Source: Endozoicomonas sp. 8E (GTDB lineage Bacteria; Pseudomonadota; Gammaproteobacteria; Pseudomonadales; Endozoicomonadaceae). From it: a stretch of 64,000 nucleotides of DNA. The notes under the pieces were generated by a model, which was not told where the DNA came from, searched no databases, and was given only the letters and a program-made list of their open reading frames with translations. Position 1 is the stretch's first letter, and each line of letters starts with the position of its first letter. This document shows, piece by piece, positions 63,293-64,000 of the stretch. A program made the position numbers and the translations under genes. The stretch covers positions 7,292,001 through 7,356,000 of the forward strand of contig NZ_CP120717.1 of the NCBI RefSeq assembly GCF_032883915.1, given 5' to 3'.

Positions 63293-64000
63293 CTACCCCG
63301 TCCGGATATAACCACCAGGCACCGACTCAATAAAACCTTCCAGCTCCATTTCAGTCAGAATGACAGAGACTTCGTCAAACGAGAGCCCTGATATCTGGCA
63401 GATCAGATCCACACTGACGGCTTCACCGTTCATGCTTTCCAGAATGACTCTTTGTACCCCTGACAAATCAGAGCGAGCCGGTTCAGGTTTAAGAGTGGGT
63501 TCAACGAAAGCCCGGAGATAGCTCTGCAACTCAATCAGGATATCCTCAGCCGATTCAACCAGAACAGCACCTTCCTTTATGAGCTTATGACAGCCACGGC
63601 TGAGAGGATTTAACACAGAACCCGGTACAGCAAAGACTTCGCGCCCCTGCTCGGCAGCCAGTCTGGCAGAAATCAGGGATCCGCTGTTCAGTGCTGCCTC
63701 AACCACCAGTACACCCGATGACAAGCCACTGATGATGCGGTTTCTTCTTGGAAAATGCCCGGGGTTAGGTGTCGTTCCCAGGGGAAATTCGCTCACGAGA
63801 GCACCCTGCATTGCTATAGCCTGATAAAGGTCGCCATGGCTTCTTGGATAAACCACATCCACCCCGGTTCCCAGAACCGCTACGGTACTGCCATAACTGC
63901 CCAGCACTCCCTGGTGAGCAGCTGCATCTATCCCCAATGCCATACCACTGGTAATGACCAGTCCTTTTCGAGACAGATCCTTAGCCAGTTCCTGAGCGAA
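63293..64000 (-). CDS. dprA: DNA processing protein DprA (partial, 5' end outside window)
   Basis: The visible 235 residues run from the edge to the stop. Rossmann-like DprA core: GLVITSGMALGIDAAAHQGV, VLGTGVDVVYPRSH, SEFPLGTTPNPGHFPRRNRI and AALNSGSLISARLAAEQGRE. A C-terminal winged-helix domain follows (SDLSGVQRVILESMNGEAV). DprA loads RecA on incoming single-stranded DNA during transformation. The upstream part lies beyond 64000. Confidence 0.95.
   Translation of the reverse strand, partial: FAQELAKDLSRKGLVITSGMALGIDAAAHQGVLGSYGSTVAVLGTGVDVVYPRSHGDLYQAIAMQGALVSEFPLGTTPNPGHFPRRNRIISGLSSGVLVVEAALNSGSLISARLAAEQGREVFAVPGSVLNPLSRGCHKLIKEGAVLVESAEDILIELQSYLRAFVEPTLKPEPARSDLSGVQRVILESMNGEAVSVDLICQISGLSFDEVSVILTEMELEGFIESVPGGYIRTG

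Overview
The window reads as a chromosomal segment of a marine gammaproteobacterium. Many neighbourhoods follow Pseudomonas/Oceanospirillales order: the engB-polA interval with cytochrome c4 and dsbA beside it, a znuA / zur-znuC-znuB zinc locus, ctaCDGE-surf1-ctaAB-sco, yrdA/prlC/yheV, tsaC-hemF-aroE and dprA/purE/purK. A secreted-looking protein with six eukaryote-style C2H2 zinc fingers, a eukaryotic-type S-adenosylmethionine decarboxylase, tandem exported lipid kinases and recent IS copies suggest a host-associated lineage, Endozoicomonas-like. That assignment is inference; no database search was possible.

Layout. 1-1.3 kb: two orphan hypothetical genes. 1.4-6.8 kb: uvrD, a 59-residue protein, Zur-controlled znuA, a Lar-like zinc-ribbon membrane protein, a MITE inside a decayed gene, and a peptide deformylase. 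6.8-11.5 kb (minus strand): a lipoprotein, nudF, a NadD-like enzyme, an EEP-fold hydrolase, dsbA and cytochrome c4. 11.9-16 kb: engB and polA flank a 730-base interval holding three minus-strand units, each with a sigma-E/AlgU-type promoter (GAACTT-16-TCTNA) and an intrinsic terminator with a C-rich loop. These look like an array of envelope-stress small RNAs at the Spot 42/ErsA locus. 16-18.3 kb: a DUF2782 lipoprotein and the zinc-finger protein. 18.5-20.6 kb: zur-znuC-znuB behind a second Zur box. 20.7-32.3 kb: cytochrome aa3/caa3 oxidase structural and assembly genes, interrupted after surf1 by a tandem duplication that carried a secreted diacylglycerol-kinase-like gene. 34.2-41.4 kb: two near-identical IS607-type elements, one broken by an IS5-family element, around yheV and prlC. 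41.4-44 kb: a truncated DUF4160 gene with a DUF2442 partner, yrdA, two small proteins and marC. 44.6-50.3 kb: the complete oppABCDF operon. 51.8-56.5 kb: speE-speA-speD-speB, a full arginine-to-spermidine route. 56.5-59 kb: a YiiX-like hydrolase, a MazEF module with its operator, and decayed antitoxin pieces with repeats. 59-64 kb (minus strand): aroE, hemF, tsaC, purK, purE and the end of dprA.

Zinc import is tied together by the same 13-base operator core in front of znuA and in front of zur-znuC-znuB. The oxidase block holds subunits, copper insertion factors (Sco, Cox11, Surf1) and heme A synthesis. The polyamine genes sit close enough to be translationally coupled. The IS607 and IS5 insertions can be ordered in time from their nesting. 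All coordinates come from reading the sequence; family names come from motif recognition.
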